47,045 nucleotides of DNA from an uncultured Fibrobacter sp. (GTDB lineage Bacteria; Fibrobacterota; Fibrobacteria; Fibrobacterales; Fibrobacteraceae). Positions 23,601-32,400 of the stretch are shown here, piece by piece (position 1 is the first letter of the stretch; the number at the start of each line of letters is the position of its first letter). The stretch lies in assembly GCA_946408125.1 (NCBI GenBank), contig CAMJQW010000016.1, positions 1 through 47,045 of the forward strand. Direction: 5' to 3'. The notes under the pieces are model-generated. The model saw nothing but the letters and a program-made list of their open reading frames with translations. It was not told the origin of the DNA and searched no databases. The position numbers were made by a program, and so were the translations under genes.

Positions 23601-26487
23601 TAGGCATGTAGTATTTGCCCACTCCATCCATAACCGGTTGGCCGAAGGTCACGTCGGGCTGTCCTTGAGATGTTCCTTCGCCGGAGAATACGTGCCCTAA
23701 GCGCCAGTATTGAGGGAGTTCCAGGTTTGCGTCTTGGTTTAGATAAAGTCGGAGATCAAAGTCTTCAAATTCAAGGGTGTCGTTATTGTCAATTTCGAAA
23801 ATGAATGAATGGCAGCTCTTCCAGCCGTTAGTCTTGTTGCAGGCATCGTCCTGGTATGCGCTGGGCTTTATCCAAACATCGAGATCGGCATAGACGGCGT
23901 AGGCTTCCGTGGTGAAGGAGTATTCGTCGGAGGTCGCAGCGCCCGAAGAGACCTTGAAGTAGTAGGTCGTACCCGGTTGGAGGTTGGTGAGGGTGGCCTC
24001 GTGGAAGAGGACTGCACCGCCTTCGGCGCTCTGGGATTGCCCGAGAGCAGACGATGTACCGTAATTCACGACGCCGTTCATGCGGTTGCTGGTCCACCAG
24101 TAAATCTTGGCGCTTCGGTGGTCCACCTGGCAGATGGTCACGCCGCTGATGGTCGTGAGTTCCGGAATCATGGTGAACGTGTACCACTGGCCGTGGTTGT
24201 CATCCATGGCCACGTTGCGCTGCGTGTCCATGCCTTCCAGGAAGAAGTAGTAGGTCTGCCCGGAGATGAGGCCGTTGAGCGTAATCGAACCGCCCTTCGA
24301 AGCCTTGTCCTGCTGAACGGATTTCGCGGTGTTGCGGTCAGGAATGGTGTTGTAGAATACCGTGGTCAGGGCGACTTCATTTGCGTCCCAGCTGATGATG
24401 GCAGACGTGTCCGTAATCGGGGTGCCGACGATGTTGCTGTACAGCGGGCCTTCGGCGTCGATGGGGAGCGTTTCTGCAAGGCTCTGTGCAGGGAAAAGGA
24501 ACTGAGCCGAGAAGTCGATGCAAGTTTCGGTGGAGGTGTACTTGCTCCAGTCTTCGATAAGCGTCTTGGTCGGTTCGCGGCCGCCCATGAGGGCTCCCTT
24601 CGGACAGCGGTACTTGTAGGGCATGGCGCCCGCGTTGTAGCCGTCGGGGTTCGCCGCGCGGTTATGGGGGTGTTGCGGGTTCTTGTCGCCCGCACCCATC
24701 AGGAGCGAAATGTCCCACGGGTTGGCGCCGAGGGCGTAATACATGTTGTCCAGGGCGACTTTCAGGTAGCGTTCGTCCTTCGTGAGTTCGTACATCAGGA
24801 ACACGGCGACCGCGGTACCGAGGTTGTAGCGGATGACGCCCCAGTCAAAACTGACCCACAGGAGGTTGTACGGGGGAATCACGTGCAGGTAAGTGTCGCT
24901 CGCGTGCGGTTCGCCGCTTGTACCCGGGTTGTGGACGGCGACCGAGTCGCCGTCGTTGGTGGCATCGTTGATGACCTTGTTGAAGGTCGCCATCACGCGC
25001 ATATCGAGAGAGTCGCGTTCCTGTTCCGTCAGACCGTACAATTCGATGGCGTTGATTTTATCGTCGAGAATCAAGCGCTTGAATCCGAACAGCACGTACG
25101 AATGGATATTCTGGTAGTCGGAAGCCCATCCGCCGGGAGTGAACCCGCTGATGTTCCCGAGGAAACCGCCCTTGAAGTATTCGAGGTTGAAATGGTAGTT
25201 CGATTCGTTATTGAAAATTTTCGGGTTCTTGTAGAGGTCATAGCGGTAGGTCGTATCGCCGGTTGCGTACCACAGGGCGAGAGCGGCAGCGGCGCCGTCG
25301 TCATAGAGCGGGCCTCCGCCCGTGTAGAATCCCGGGAAGCTCGTGTTGCGGCCGGTGGCCCCGAGTTCTTCAAAGAAGGACGGGTACACGACCTTCGCGT
25401 AAATGTCCTTGGCCGCATTGAGCAGGGAGTCGGAGTAGGCCGGATCGAAGGGCCTGTAGCCTACGGACACGTTGGCGAGCGCCGCGGCGAACATGCCCGA
25501 GGTGTTGGTGCCGATGCCCTTGAGCACCACGCGGTCGGGACCGCCCTTGGATTCGGGCTGGGCGTCCTGCTTTTCGGGAACATCCCAGAACTGGTGGTCC
25601 TTCTCGTCGACGCCGACAGAGTGGTACATGTCACCCTTGTCGAGCAGGCCGTCGGCCTTGGAAGCTTCGTAGAGTTTCAGGATGAAGTCCGTCCCGATGC
25701 GAGCCTCGTAAAGCACGTCCGGGATACCGTCGGTGAATACGGTATCTGCGTAAGAATTGCCGTAGCGGTCCTCGGCCTTGTTCTGGTAGGTGAGGTACAC
25801 CATCGAGAGTACGTAGGCCGTGTAGCCGAGCGTTTCGGAAACCTTGAAGTGGTCGCCGCAGTCATGCCAGCCGCCGGTGAGGTCGTGCCCGATGGCGGAA
25901 CCGTCCTTCAGGTGGCAGGGGGCGTGGAAATGCGAATGCGTGTTACCACAGCGCTGGATGCCGAAGAACTGCAGGGAGTTCTCGAGAATCGCGTTGTAGA
26001 TGGAGGGGTGCACGTGGAAGGTGGCCGAGGTGTCGTTGCCTACGACGAGGTAGTATTCGCCCTGCGTGTTGAGGGTCGTGAAGTCGGCGCGGTACAGGTC
26101 TTCGGTCTGCGTGCTGATGGAATCCTGCTTACCGAATTCGTAGACGCTTTCGAGGGAGTTGAATGCGCCGTTGATCCAGATGTTCGGCTTTACGACGCCC
26201 TTCTTGATGAGCGTGAGGTTACCGCCGCCCGAGACTTCGTTGCCGGTATTCGCGTCGATGACCTTGAAAGTCATCACTTTCGGGTCGGCCACGTAGGCGT
26301 ACTTGTAGTCCTGCGGTCTGAACCCGCTCTGGTTGATACGGATGGGGCGCCTGTTGTAGACGTTCAGGGAGTCCAGGTATCGGCGGCTATGGACTTTGTC
26401 GGTACGGTCGATGACGGGGAGTGCGGCGGAAGCTTCTTCGACGCATACGAGCCCGAACAGAAATAGAGCTAGAATCGATTTCTTCAT
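20668..26487 (-). CDS. Giant multidomain GH9 cellulase-type enzyme (1939 residues)
   Basis: A secreted glycoside hydrolase, probably an endo- or processive beta-glucanase. Sec signal peptide (1-21, EASA), CelD-N-like Ig domain (about 46-160, IRINQSGFRPQDYKYAYV), GH9 (alpha/alpha)6 domain (about 165-680). Catalytic motifs: GGWHDCGDH near 203 with both Asp (usual text DAGD), HPHNRAANPDG near 605, TETCIDFSAQF near 655 with the acid Glu. Then two FN3-like domains (about 685-860), a Cys-containing beta-sandwich (about 865-1010) that may bind cellulose, and about 800 residues of Ig-like modules with D-rich signatures (MDCNGVPDAIAITLSN, DANEDGLAERVDITF). The last 90 residues contain a FlgD-like block GRAVGTGAYIYKIDLK and end KIFGIKRYSGAN. 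There is no Shine-Dalgarno sequence before ATG 26487. Linkage and substrate are inferred. Confidence 0.93.
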   Translation of the reverse strand: MKKSILALFLFGLVCVEEASAALPVIDRTDKVHSRRYLDSLNVYNRRPIRINQSGFRPQDYKYAYVADPKVMTFKVIDANTGNEVSGGGNLTLIKKGVVKPNIWINGAFNSLESVYEFGKQDSISTQTEDLYRADFTTLNTQGEYYLVVGNDTSATFHVHPSIYNAILENSLQFFGIQRCGNTHSHFHAPCHLKDGSAIGHDLTGGWHDCGDHFKVSETLGYTAYVLSMVYLTYQNKAEDRYGNSYADTVFTDGIPDVLYEARIGTDFILKLYEASKADGLLDKGDMYHSVGVDEKDHQFWDVPEKQDAQPESKGGPDRVVLKGIGTNTSGMFAAALANVSVGYRPFDPAYSDSLLNAAKDIYAKVVYPSFFEELGATGRNTSFPGFYTGGGPLYDDGAAAALALWYATGDTTYRYDLYKNPKIFNNESNYHFNLEYFKGGFLGNISGFTPGGWASDYQNIHSYVLFGFKRLILDDKINAIELYGLTEQERDSLDMRVMATFNKVINDATNDGDSVAVHNPGTSGEPHASDTYLHVIPPYNLLWVSFDWGVIRYNLGTAVAVFLMYELTKDERYLKVALDNMYYALGANPWDISLLMGAGDKNPQHPHNRAANPDGYNAGAMPYKYRCPKGALMGGREPTKTLIEDWSKYTSTETCIDFSAQFLFPAQSLAETLPIDAEGPLYSNIVGTPITDTSAIISWDANEVALTTVFYNTIPDRNTAKSVQQDKASKGGSITLNGLISGQTYYFFLEGMDTQRNVAMDDNHGQWYTFTMIPELTTISGVTICQVDHRSAKIYWWTSNRMNGVVNYGTSSALGQSQSAEGGAVLFHEATLTNLQPGTTYYFKVSSGAATSDEYSFTTEAYAVYADLDVWIKPSAYQDDACNKTNGWKSCHSFIFEIDNNDTLEFEDFDLRLYLNQDANLELPQYWRLGHVFSGEGTSQGQPDVTFGQPVMDGVGKYYMPIHVGSKLYVSGRIIFHFVWQNTTYEKFTEGWSFVPHTGDDAPEDFEGIDLTQAPYFTGSETAQLEKNSSGTKVVAFTRDPYVPVYYHGKHIYGYGPDDTPETGPQVRRNVSIEFVSPFVTPFFSIEKEEYPTQYQGYSKVTPTGILDDLEMNGTSQFGRTIYDPDTRKDAFVFGLDTVLSYGNNYMEWVSWHNHGANLNGSYDCACAVMRTNVEIDTITAPPEQRFLKFTVDTVSAYTGKKAEVHVQLLDSNLTPITTERITIQLSSENGLAKFFVSSDATVAGGDGFNVDIVNGEAVFYVSSDMATQTWLKAAGPNTSKVRYDNNPALLLIQDLPPWPIIDLARMVDMDCNGVPDAIAITLSNEYMADQQQKFNSVKFVYGNDTITSTTIISQNGKDLVVAAPITDTAVKTNPTGSITLISDIAGKQEFSTDFYQDGISPTLVSVSVLERVDTATTDRVYLQFSEPIQAPGLTWPTKVMPNDNPITVLAAKLYNDSLNIWEYEIAFEAGGGALIAEGMQVQLLSTSGIRDLAGNGIGDCPPEILTVLLKIRPIPMTYASISDANEDGLAERVDITFSQAVDAKHTPEKISIIFGSAAPETLWVSSNGISFDAARTSASLNLNPAFKLGNTNGPYEGVVGGKNLVGAGLVMQHLGTGASYESNSILAEDKAGPVFVSASVQSSSFNATNIDISEPLVIVDSNNVLFLRERDDLFVKRFDIYRWGLKTSALSIVDTNSNFIMDGDRVRMAPLTQSAFMDLNGNMPATNNPWVTVGGDGNPEITFNVYIRDHLSRINTAAGTSLPEDPTMVLYIMNQATQKLDVIDPNTGNVIRQGVDTNVTPFSGAVWVFDLTVPRGGAQGESPAWTALELEYELPIYTNLGTFVNRLSGKYTIKPETYLSTANKVSIFVEWTNVPGIGVRSQNGRAVGTGAYIYKIDLKTKFIANPEKDAKTQERFSSGDSFNRTKIFGIKRYSGAN

Positions 26488-26516
26488 AATGTATTTACTT
26501 AAGTAACTTTTTCTTT

Positions 26517-26522
26517 AATATA
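26517..26522 (-). promoter_or_regulatory. Candidate -10 element of the GH9/two-component operon
   Basis: TATATT on the minus strand, 29 bases before ATG 26487. The same hexamer occurs at the -10 position of several other genes here. No convincing -35 is seen. Confidence 0.4.
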
Positions 26523-26565
26523 GATAAAAAGCTTAAAAACCGGACTCCCCGAAAGCCCGTTTATA

Positions 26566-26571
26566 TATATT
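26566..26571 (+). promoter_or_regulatory. Candidate -10 element of the Fib_succ_major lipoprotein operon
   Basis: TATATT on the plus strand, 37 bases before ATG 26609, in the 121-base gap between the divergent GH9 and lipoprotein genes. No clear -35 is seen. Confidence 0.4.
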
Positions 26572-26608
26572 TGGATGCTAAGGTAATGAAAAAAACATAG
26601 GTTTTTAA

Positions 26609-28126
26609 ATGAAACGGGTTAGGATTTTAACGCTGGGCGTCTCCTTTTTCTTCGCCCTATGGTTAATTGGGTGTGAAAGCGATGTCTCCTACGAGGTGGA
26701 AGACCTCCCGGAAAAGGTTGCCGGAGTAGCGGATCTTCCCGACTGCGACGACAATTACGAGGGCGACGAAGTCTTCGTTGAAGAGCTTTCGAAAGCTTTG
26801 CAGTGCGTGGACGGTTTGTGGAAGGAATCGCCAAAGGACCTGTTTAAGAAAACGTCCAGTTCGTCAAAGGAACAGGACAAGAATAGCTCTTCATCAAATT
26901 CTAGTTCGTCAGATGGCCACTGCGACACGTGCTATGTCGATGGCGGCATCCTGGAAGACAAGCGTGACGGAACCAAGTACAAGACGGCTATCGTCAACGG
27001 TAGACGTTGGATGGTGGAGAACCTTCGCTATGTCCCGGATACGCTGCAAGATTCCGTCATCTGCTATAAGGATTCTGCAAAGCTCTGTGACAAGTATGGT
27101 CCGATGTATCCGAATTCTGCGAAGGGCCCTGAAGTCGGAACCGGCGAGTCGTGGTTTTATGCTCGTTCAATCCCGTTCAAGGGAAGCGTTTGCCCCGAAG
27201 GCTGGGGCGTCCCGAATCGTGAGGATTGGAAAAGCCTTCTTGAAAGCGCTCACGAATTGGCTCGGGATGAGTCGTGGGAAGATCTAGACTCTTGTCCTGT
27301 TTTCTGGGCTGATCTTGATGACCTTTCGTATTCCTTTGAGTTGACGCGCGCGAAACACAATTCGACATATTGCATAACAGAATCTAGATGGACTTGTAAC
27401 AATGAGCTCGAGCCGAAACATGCGTTTATCCGCTGCATAGAAAATGCCCCGGAGGATCCTCCCGAAATAGTCTTTGATTCCATTGTAGATAAACGCTATG
27501 GAGACAAGTACAAGATTGTAAAGATTGGTTCCCAGTGGTGGATGGCGGAAAATCTGCGCTTCAAGGAGGATGCAGAACAGTGTAATCCCTATTCCGATAA
27601 CAAGTATATCAAGGATGAATGTTATTATAGCACTAATATTTATGGCAAAATGCTTGATTATAGCAGTGATCTTCATGAAGATGTTTGCCCTGAAGGATGG
27701 ACTATCCCGACGAAGATTGAATGGTACCAATTGTTCTATTATGTCGTTACCCATAATGGGGATGAGCTTATATATGCAAGCCTTCTCGATTCGGCTTATT
27801 GGGAATTTCTGCCGGATAGCTTGAAACATTCCGACTATAACTTCGGAATGAATATAAGGGCGGCCGGGGACCATGCTTATCATCCTTATCAAGGCGATAG
27901 TAGTATTGTTTTCGATGCTGGTTCCAAAGCACGTTTCTTGACACGAACGCCGTATAATGAAACAAGTGTTATTAACAATTTCTATTATATTGAAACCGTA
28001 GGCTTTGAAATTCGCGAGAATCGTGCGCCTTTCGTTTATTTAGGTGGGTGGACGGAGCGTAAAGATCCGGATAATGAACGGGGCTTTTCCGTCCGCTGCA
28101 TCAAGGAAGGTTCAGGAGAAGAATGA
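26609..28126 (+). CDS. Lipoprotein with two Fib_succ_major (TIGR02145) domains
   Basis: A type II signal peptide with lipobox LIGC (Cys22) is followed by a charged stretch and a Ser-rich tether (about residues 83-100). Two copies of the Fibrobacter paralogous domain follow: the first begins DKRDGTKYKTAIVNGRRWMVENLRY, and the second begins near 291 with KRYGDKYKIVKIGSQWWMAENLRF. The second contains VCPEGWTIPTKIEW and ends SVRCIKEG. The domain family is abundant in Fibrobacter and of unknown function. The protein should sit on the outer membrane or cell surface. The gene overlaps the next one by ATGA (28123-28126), so they are coupled, and it diverges from the large GH9 gene. The ribosome binding site is weak (TAGG). 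Confidence 0.88.
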   Translation: MKRVRILTLGVSFFFALWLIGCESDVSYEVEDLPEKVAGVADLPDCDDNYEGDEVFVEELSKALQCVDGLWKESPKDLFKKTSSSSKEQDKNSSSSNSSSSDGHCDTCYVDGGILEDKRDGTKYKTAIVNGRRWMVENLRYVPDTLQDSVICYKDSAKLCDKYGPMYPNSAKGPEVGTGESWFYARSIPFKGSVCPEGWGVPNREDWKSLLESAHELARDESWEDLDSCPVFWADLDDLSYSFELTRAKHNSTYCITESRWTCNNELEPKHAFIRCIENAPEDPPEIVFDSIVDKRYGDKYKIVKIGSQWWMAENLRFKEDAEQCNPYSDNKYIKDECYYSTNIYGKMLDYSSDLHEDVCPEGWTIPTKIEWYQLFYYVVTHNGDELIYASLLDSAYWEFLPDSLKHSDYNFGMNIRAAGDHAYHPYQGDSSIVFDAGSKARFLTRTPYNETSVINNFYYIETVGFEIRENRAPFVYLGGWTERKDPDNERGFSVRCIKEGSGEE

Positions 28127-29235
28127 GCATGAAACGCATTTTGAAATTTTTCCCATTGTTCCTCTTGCCGATGCTTGCAGCCTGTGACGAAGAAGTGAAT
28201 ACGATATCGCCGGAATATGCGCACGATGATGTCAAATCGGCAAAGGATTTGCCCAAGTGCAAGGAATCCATGCGCGGTACGACGTATTATGTTCAGGACG
28301 AGAACATGAAATACGAGTGCAACGGCTCGAAATGGATTAAGGAAATTACGGTCGAAACGAAATCTTCTGCCCAAAGCAGTTCCAGTTCGTCAAAAGAGGA
28401 TTCCGGCAAGGATTCTTCCGGCAGTGAGAAGTCTTCCAGCTCGGGCAAGGCAGAGTCTTCCAGCAGTGCAAAATCCTCCAGCGGTAAACAATCTTCCAGC
28501 AGCGTCTATTATACAATCAAGCTCTGGGGCGAGTGCACCGCGGAACGCGAGGGGGAAAGGCGTATGCAGAAAGACACCCTGGAAATGTACTATGAAAATG
28601 AGTTCATTTGCGATCCTCCCCGCTGGAGGAGGATGGTGGCGTACGACTATCCTCTCGAGGAAATGATCAATCCGGATGTCGAATACGGGACGCTGAAGGA
28701 TTCCCGCGACGGGAATACCTACAGGACGGTCGTTATCGGCGATATGGAATGGATGGCCGAAAATCTCCGCTACAAGATTCCGGGCGATACCGTGTTCGAT
28801 ACGGGAGCGAACTGCTTCCGTCATCAGTTGAAGTATTGTAAGACGGGCGGATACCTATATGGCACAGACGAAATGCTTGAAGCCTGTCCCGAAGGCTTTC
28901 TCTTGCCTGATGATCTCGCTATATACGATCTGTACAAATCGAGCTCCTATGAATCTTCGAGGGTCTCGAAGGCGTGGTATAGCGAAAAAGATTCCGCGCT
29001 GCATTATACGAATTCCAATGGACTCACCGTACTGCCTGATGGGTGGTATTCCGATCCTACTTACTGGTCGAAAGACCGTTATGAAAGGTATGCTGTAACC
29101 CAATATGATTTTAGGAATGTAGTCGCCTATTTCATTATGAACGCATCCAGAAAAGACGGGGATCCGGATTGCGAGAGCCCCCAAAAATGCCATTACATTC
29201 GCTGTTACAGGCGCCTCGGTGAGCAAGAAGAGTAG
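28123..29235 (+). CDS. Lipoprotein with Ser-rich tether and one Fib_succ_major domain
   Basis: Signal peptide with lipobox LAAC (Cys21 counted from ATG 28123). A first small domain with Cys pairs is followed by a long Ser/Lys tether made of units like SSSSGKAESSSSAKSSSG (about 85-128). A Fib_succ_major domain starts near residue 190 (KDSRDGNTYRTVVIGDMEWM, AENLRY) and ends CHYIRCYRRL. ATG 28123 overlaps the preceding stop; ATG 28129 is an equally reasonable start. The preceding lipoprotein has a similar plan, so the pair probably arose by duplication. A strong terminator follows, so the two genes form a unit separate from the second GH9 gene. Confidence 0.87.
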   Translation: MSMKRILKFFPLFLLPMLAACDEEVNTISPEYAHDDVKSAKDLPKCKESMRGTTYYVQDENMKYECNGSKWIKEITVETKSSAQSSSSSSKEDSGKDSSGSEKSSSSGKAESSSSAKSSSGKQSSSSVYYTIKLWGECTAEREGERRMQKDTLEMYYENEFICDPPRWRRMVAYDYPLEEMINPDVEYGTLKDSRDGNTYRTVVIGDMEWMAENLRYKIPGDTVFDTGANCFRHQLKYCKTGGYLYGTDEMLEACPEGFLLPDDLAIYDLYKSSSYESSRVSKAWYSEKDSALHYTNSNGLTVLPDGWYSDPTYWSKDRYERYAVTQYDFRNVVAYFIMNASRKDGDPDCESPQKCHYIRCYRRLGEQEE

Positions 29236-29259
29236 GTTTTTATCACGAAATTTTGAATA

Positions 29260-29295
29260 TTCGCCAAACGGGGAGCGTTTGGCGAACATTTTTTT
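29260..29295 (+). terminator. Terminator of the Fib_succ_major lipoprotein pair
   Basis: TTCGCCAAACG (29260-29270) pairs perfectly with CGTTTGGCGAA (29276-29286) around GGGAG. A run of T (29289-29295) follows. Confidence 0.93.
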
Positions 29296-29408
29296 GTTAC
29301 GAATTGCCTATTTGGGCTAGATAAACCTATTTTAATAGTAGATTTGGGATGTTAGGTATGCAGGGCCCGTAAGGCCCGGTTTTTGTGCTTGTAAAAAAAG
29401 GAGGCCTT

Positions 29409-32400
29409 GTGCCTATAAAGAAATGCTTGTCTGCGGTCCTATTTGCAACGGTGGCCGCCATGGCCGCCGGTCAAGAACAGCCGACCCCGTACGACCTGAT
29501 TCGTCCGGTCTGGCCCTTGACATGGGATTCGACGGTCTTTAACCATTTCGTGCCCGATCCTTATCCGAAGAACCCGATTCCGAAGAACAGGACCCCGGCG
29601 GCATATGCCCCGAACGAGTTTATTCCCGATACGCTGAACCAGGCTTACCTGGATGCGTTGAACTACCGCATGTCCCCGATCCGCTTGAACCAGGCGGGCT
29701 ACCTCGAGAAGGATACCGAGAAGCAGTTCTATTACGTGGGCAGCGCGACGACCTTCGAAGTGGTGGATGTCGATGGCAATTCCCTTTCTCCCGCGGCGAC
29801 GGGAACGTTTTCCTCGAGTGGCCAGACGGTTTCTTCTACATGGCAGATTAATGCCGGTACGAATGCGGCAACCAACAAGCAGGACCGTTATTCCTTGAGC
29901 ATTACCGGCCAGTCCGGCAGCATCCAGGTCGGCAAGCTGGGCAATATGAGCCTTCCCACCGACACGCGTCTGCGTATCAAGGTGGGCAACGATATTTCGA
30001 GCACCTTTATCATCAGTGACAAGGTCTATTCCATGGTGCGCTCCGCGGCACTCAAGTTCTACGGCATCAACCGCAGTGGCTATGGCGAATCGTGGTTCCA
30101 CCCGGCAAGCCATACGCTGGATGGCGGCGCTTCTTCGGATTCCGGTGTCTATGCGTTCGACCAGTCCCTTGCGGGAACCCTTGAAGGCGGATACTACGAC
30201 TGCGGTGACCACCTGAAGGAATCGCAGACGCAGATGTACGCGTTCATGGTGGCGGCCGTGATGGCGGCAACCAATCCGGATGCGGACGATGACTTCTATG
30301 CCTACAACCAGGGCGAGACGATGAATACCGACGGTATTCCCGATATGCTCCGCGAAGCGAAGCACGGGGCGGACTTTGTCCTGCGTGCCTACAAGCGTGC
30401 GAGTGGGGTCATTGACGATATGGCCCTCTCGGTGGGTGATTTTGGCTCTGACCACGGCTGGTGGGGCAGGCCCGAGAACCAGGATAAGCTGCCGCTGGAC
30501 GCATCCCAGGGCGACCCGGCGCTCCGTAGGGGCGGCCCGCTCTCGAGAACGGTGCGTCTGGGTGAAATCGGTGCCAATATCGGTGGTGAGACGGCCGCGG
30601 GTCTGGCCATTACCGGTAAGATGTTTGCCGAATATCCGGGATACAAGGCCTTTGCCGATAGCTGTATCATGGTCGCCGAGAAGATGTACGATATGGCGAA
30701 AGCTGTCGCGCAGGGCAAGGGTACCTACGATGGCGGAAAGACCATTAAACACAATACGAAGGCTGCGGGCTGGTCTAGCCCCGCTTACAACGGCAACAAC
30801 GAATTCTATGACGACATGGCCCTTGCTTCTGTCGCCTTGCTGTACGCTACGGGCAAGAAGGAATACGCAGACGACATGATCCGCACCAGGAACCTTGTGC
30901 AGGGACAGGAATATATGGATAACTGTGCCGGTTGCTTCGAGGGTGGCTGGTTCGTCACGAACGACAAGGGCTTCCTGAAGAACGGCAAGAACACGAGCTG
31001 GGCGAACGCCTATGCCTATGCGACCTACGCCCTCTACAAGCTCATCCTTGCCGACAAGACCAAGGCGACGACGGAATATGGCCTTACGGAAGATGAATGG
31101 CTGAACGCGGTCGAAGACTGTATCGCAAGCATGATCTACAACCTGGGCGACATGTCGTTCGGGCAGGGCTCAGCTTCTATCACCCTTCCGATGGGCGGCA
31201 TCGGCTGGAAACAGACTACCGTCAAGTATGACCCGACGTGGTATACGATGTTTACGGATGGTACCTGGATTTATAACCGCTATCAGGCGGGCAACATTTT
31301 CGAAGTGCTTGCCTATTCGGATGTGGCGGCCGACATTGAGGAAAAGGGCCTCGCTCTTCCGCATATGAACACGCCGGAATGGAAGGCTTCCGAAATGTAC
31401 CAGCTGGGCATCAACCAGCTGAACTACTTGCTGGGCGTGAACCCCTGGGATGTATCGTTCATTCTGGGCATCGGCGATAAGAACGATGCCCACCCGCACC
31501 ACCGTGCGGCCAACCCCGAAGGCAAGAACTTCCCGGGCGCAAGCTACAAGTACAACCCGCCCGTGGGTGCTCTCTTCGGCGGTCAGGCTCCCGGAGCGAC
31601 AAATGACTGGGATCCGGGTACGCGAAGCTGGGAAGAATACCACCTCTCCGAAACCTGTATCGATGCTGCCGCGACCCTCGTGAGTTCCGGTATGCTCGCC
31701 TCGCAGAAGATTGACCGCACCCGCGCCCCGAAAATCAGCGTGGAAGTGCAGCACGTGAGCATGGACTCCGCCGTGATTGTGGTGAAGCTCGACGTACGCG
31801 GTACGGTCGGCGTCTATTACGGCGAAAGTGAACAGACGATGACTTCGACCGCGACTCCCGACGACACGACCGCCGGTGTGCGCCACGAGGTTGTGCTCAG
31901 GAACCTTTCTGCAGGTACGACCTACTACTTCTTCGTCGGCGGATTCAACGTATACAATCCGGACAACTTTAGTGCGAAATACCAGGTGGACAGCACGCAG
32001 ACCCCGTTCAGCTTTACGACGCTCAATTCCATCGAGAGCGCGGATATCCAGAACGTGACTGTCTGTAACGTGAGTGCCGATACCGCAGAAATTATGTGGT
32101 ACACGCCGAACGGCGAATACGAATCCAGAGTCTATTGGGATACGGTTCAGCATGCGACCGCGGCCGAATTCGCCTTTAATTCGGGTAACAGGAATGCCGA
32201 CGTGTCCGGCGTGCCCACCAAGTTCCACTATGTAAAGATTGGTGGACTCAAGGAACGTACGCAGTACTACTTCATGGTGGAAAGCAACGGCCAGTTTGCC
32301 AACGTGGAAGCTGAAACGGGCGCCCCGCTCAAGTTTACGACTCCCGTTACGCAGTACGACTTTAGCGTGAAGACATACCAGTATCCGTGGCAGGATATGG

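Noticed and set aside
23809..26466. An 885-codon plus-strand frame opposite the first GH9 gene
   Set aside because: Val/Arg/Gly/Ala-rich shadow composition, no recognisable domain, and fully contained in a convincing GH9 gene.
28380..28510. Repetitive DNA in the Ser-rich tether as a CRISPR-like or mobile repeat
   Set aside because: The repetition follows from Ser codons in a linker. There are no constant-length spacers or palindromic repeats.
29361..29385. GC-rich hairpin-like sequence before the second GH9 gene (GGGCC, GGCCC, then T run) as an extra terminator
   Set aside because: The stem is only about five bases and a much stronger terminator lies 75 bases upstream. It may be a leader structure, but support is too weak to list.
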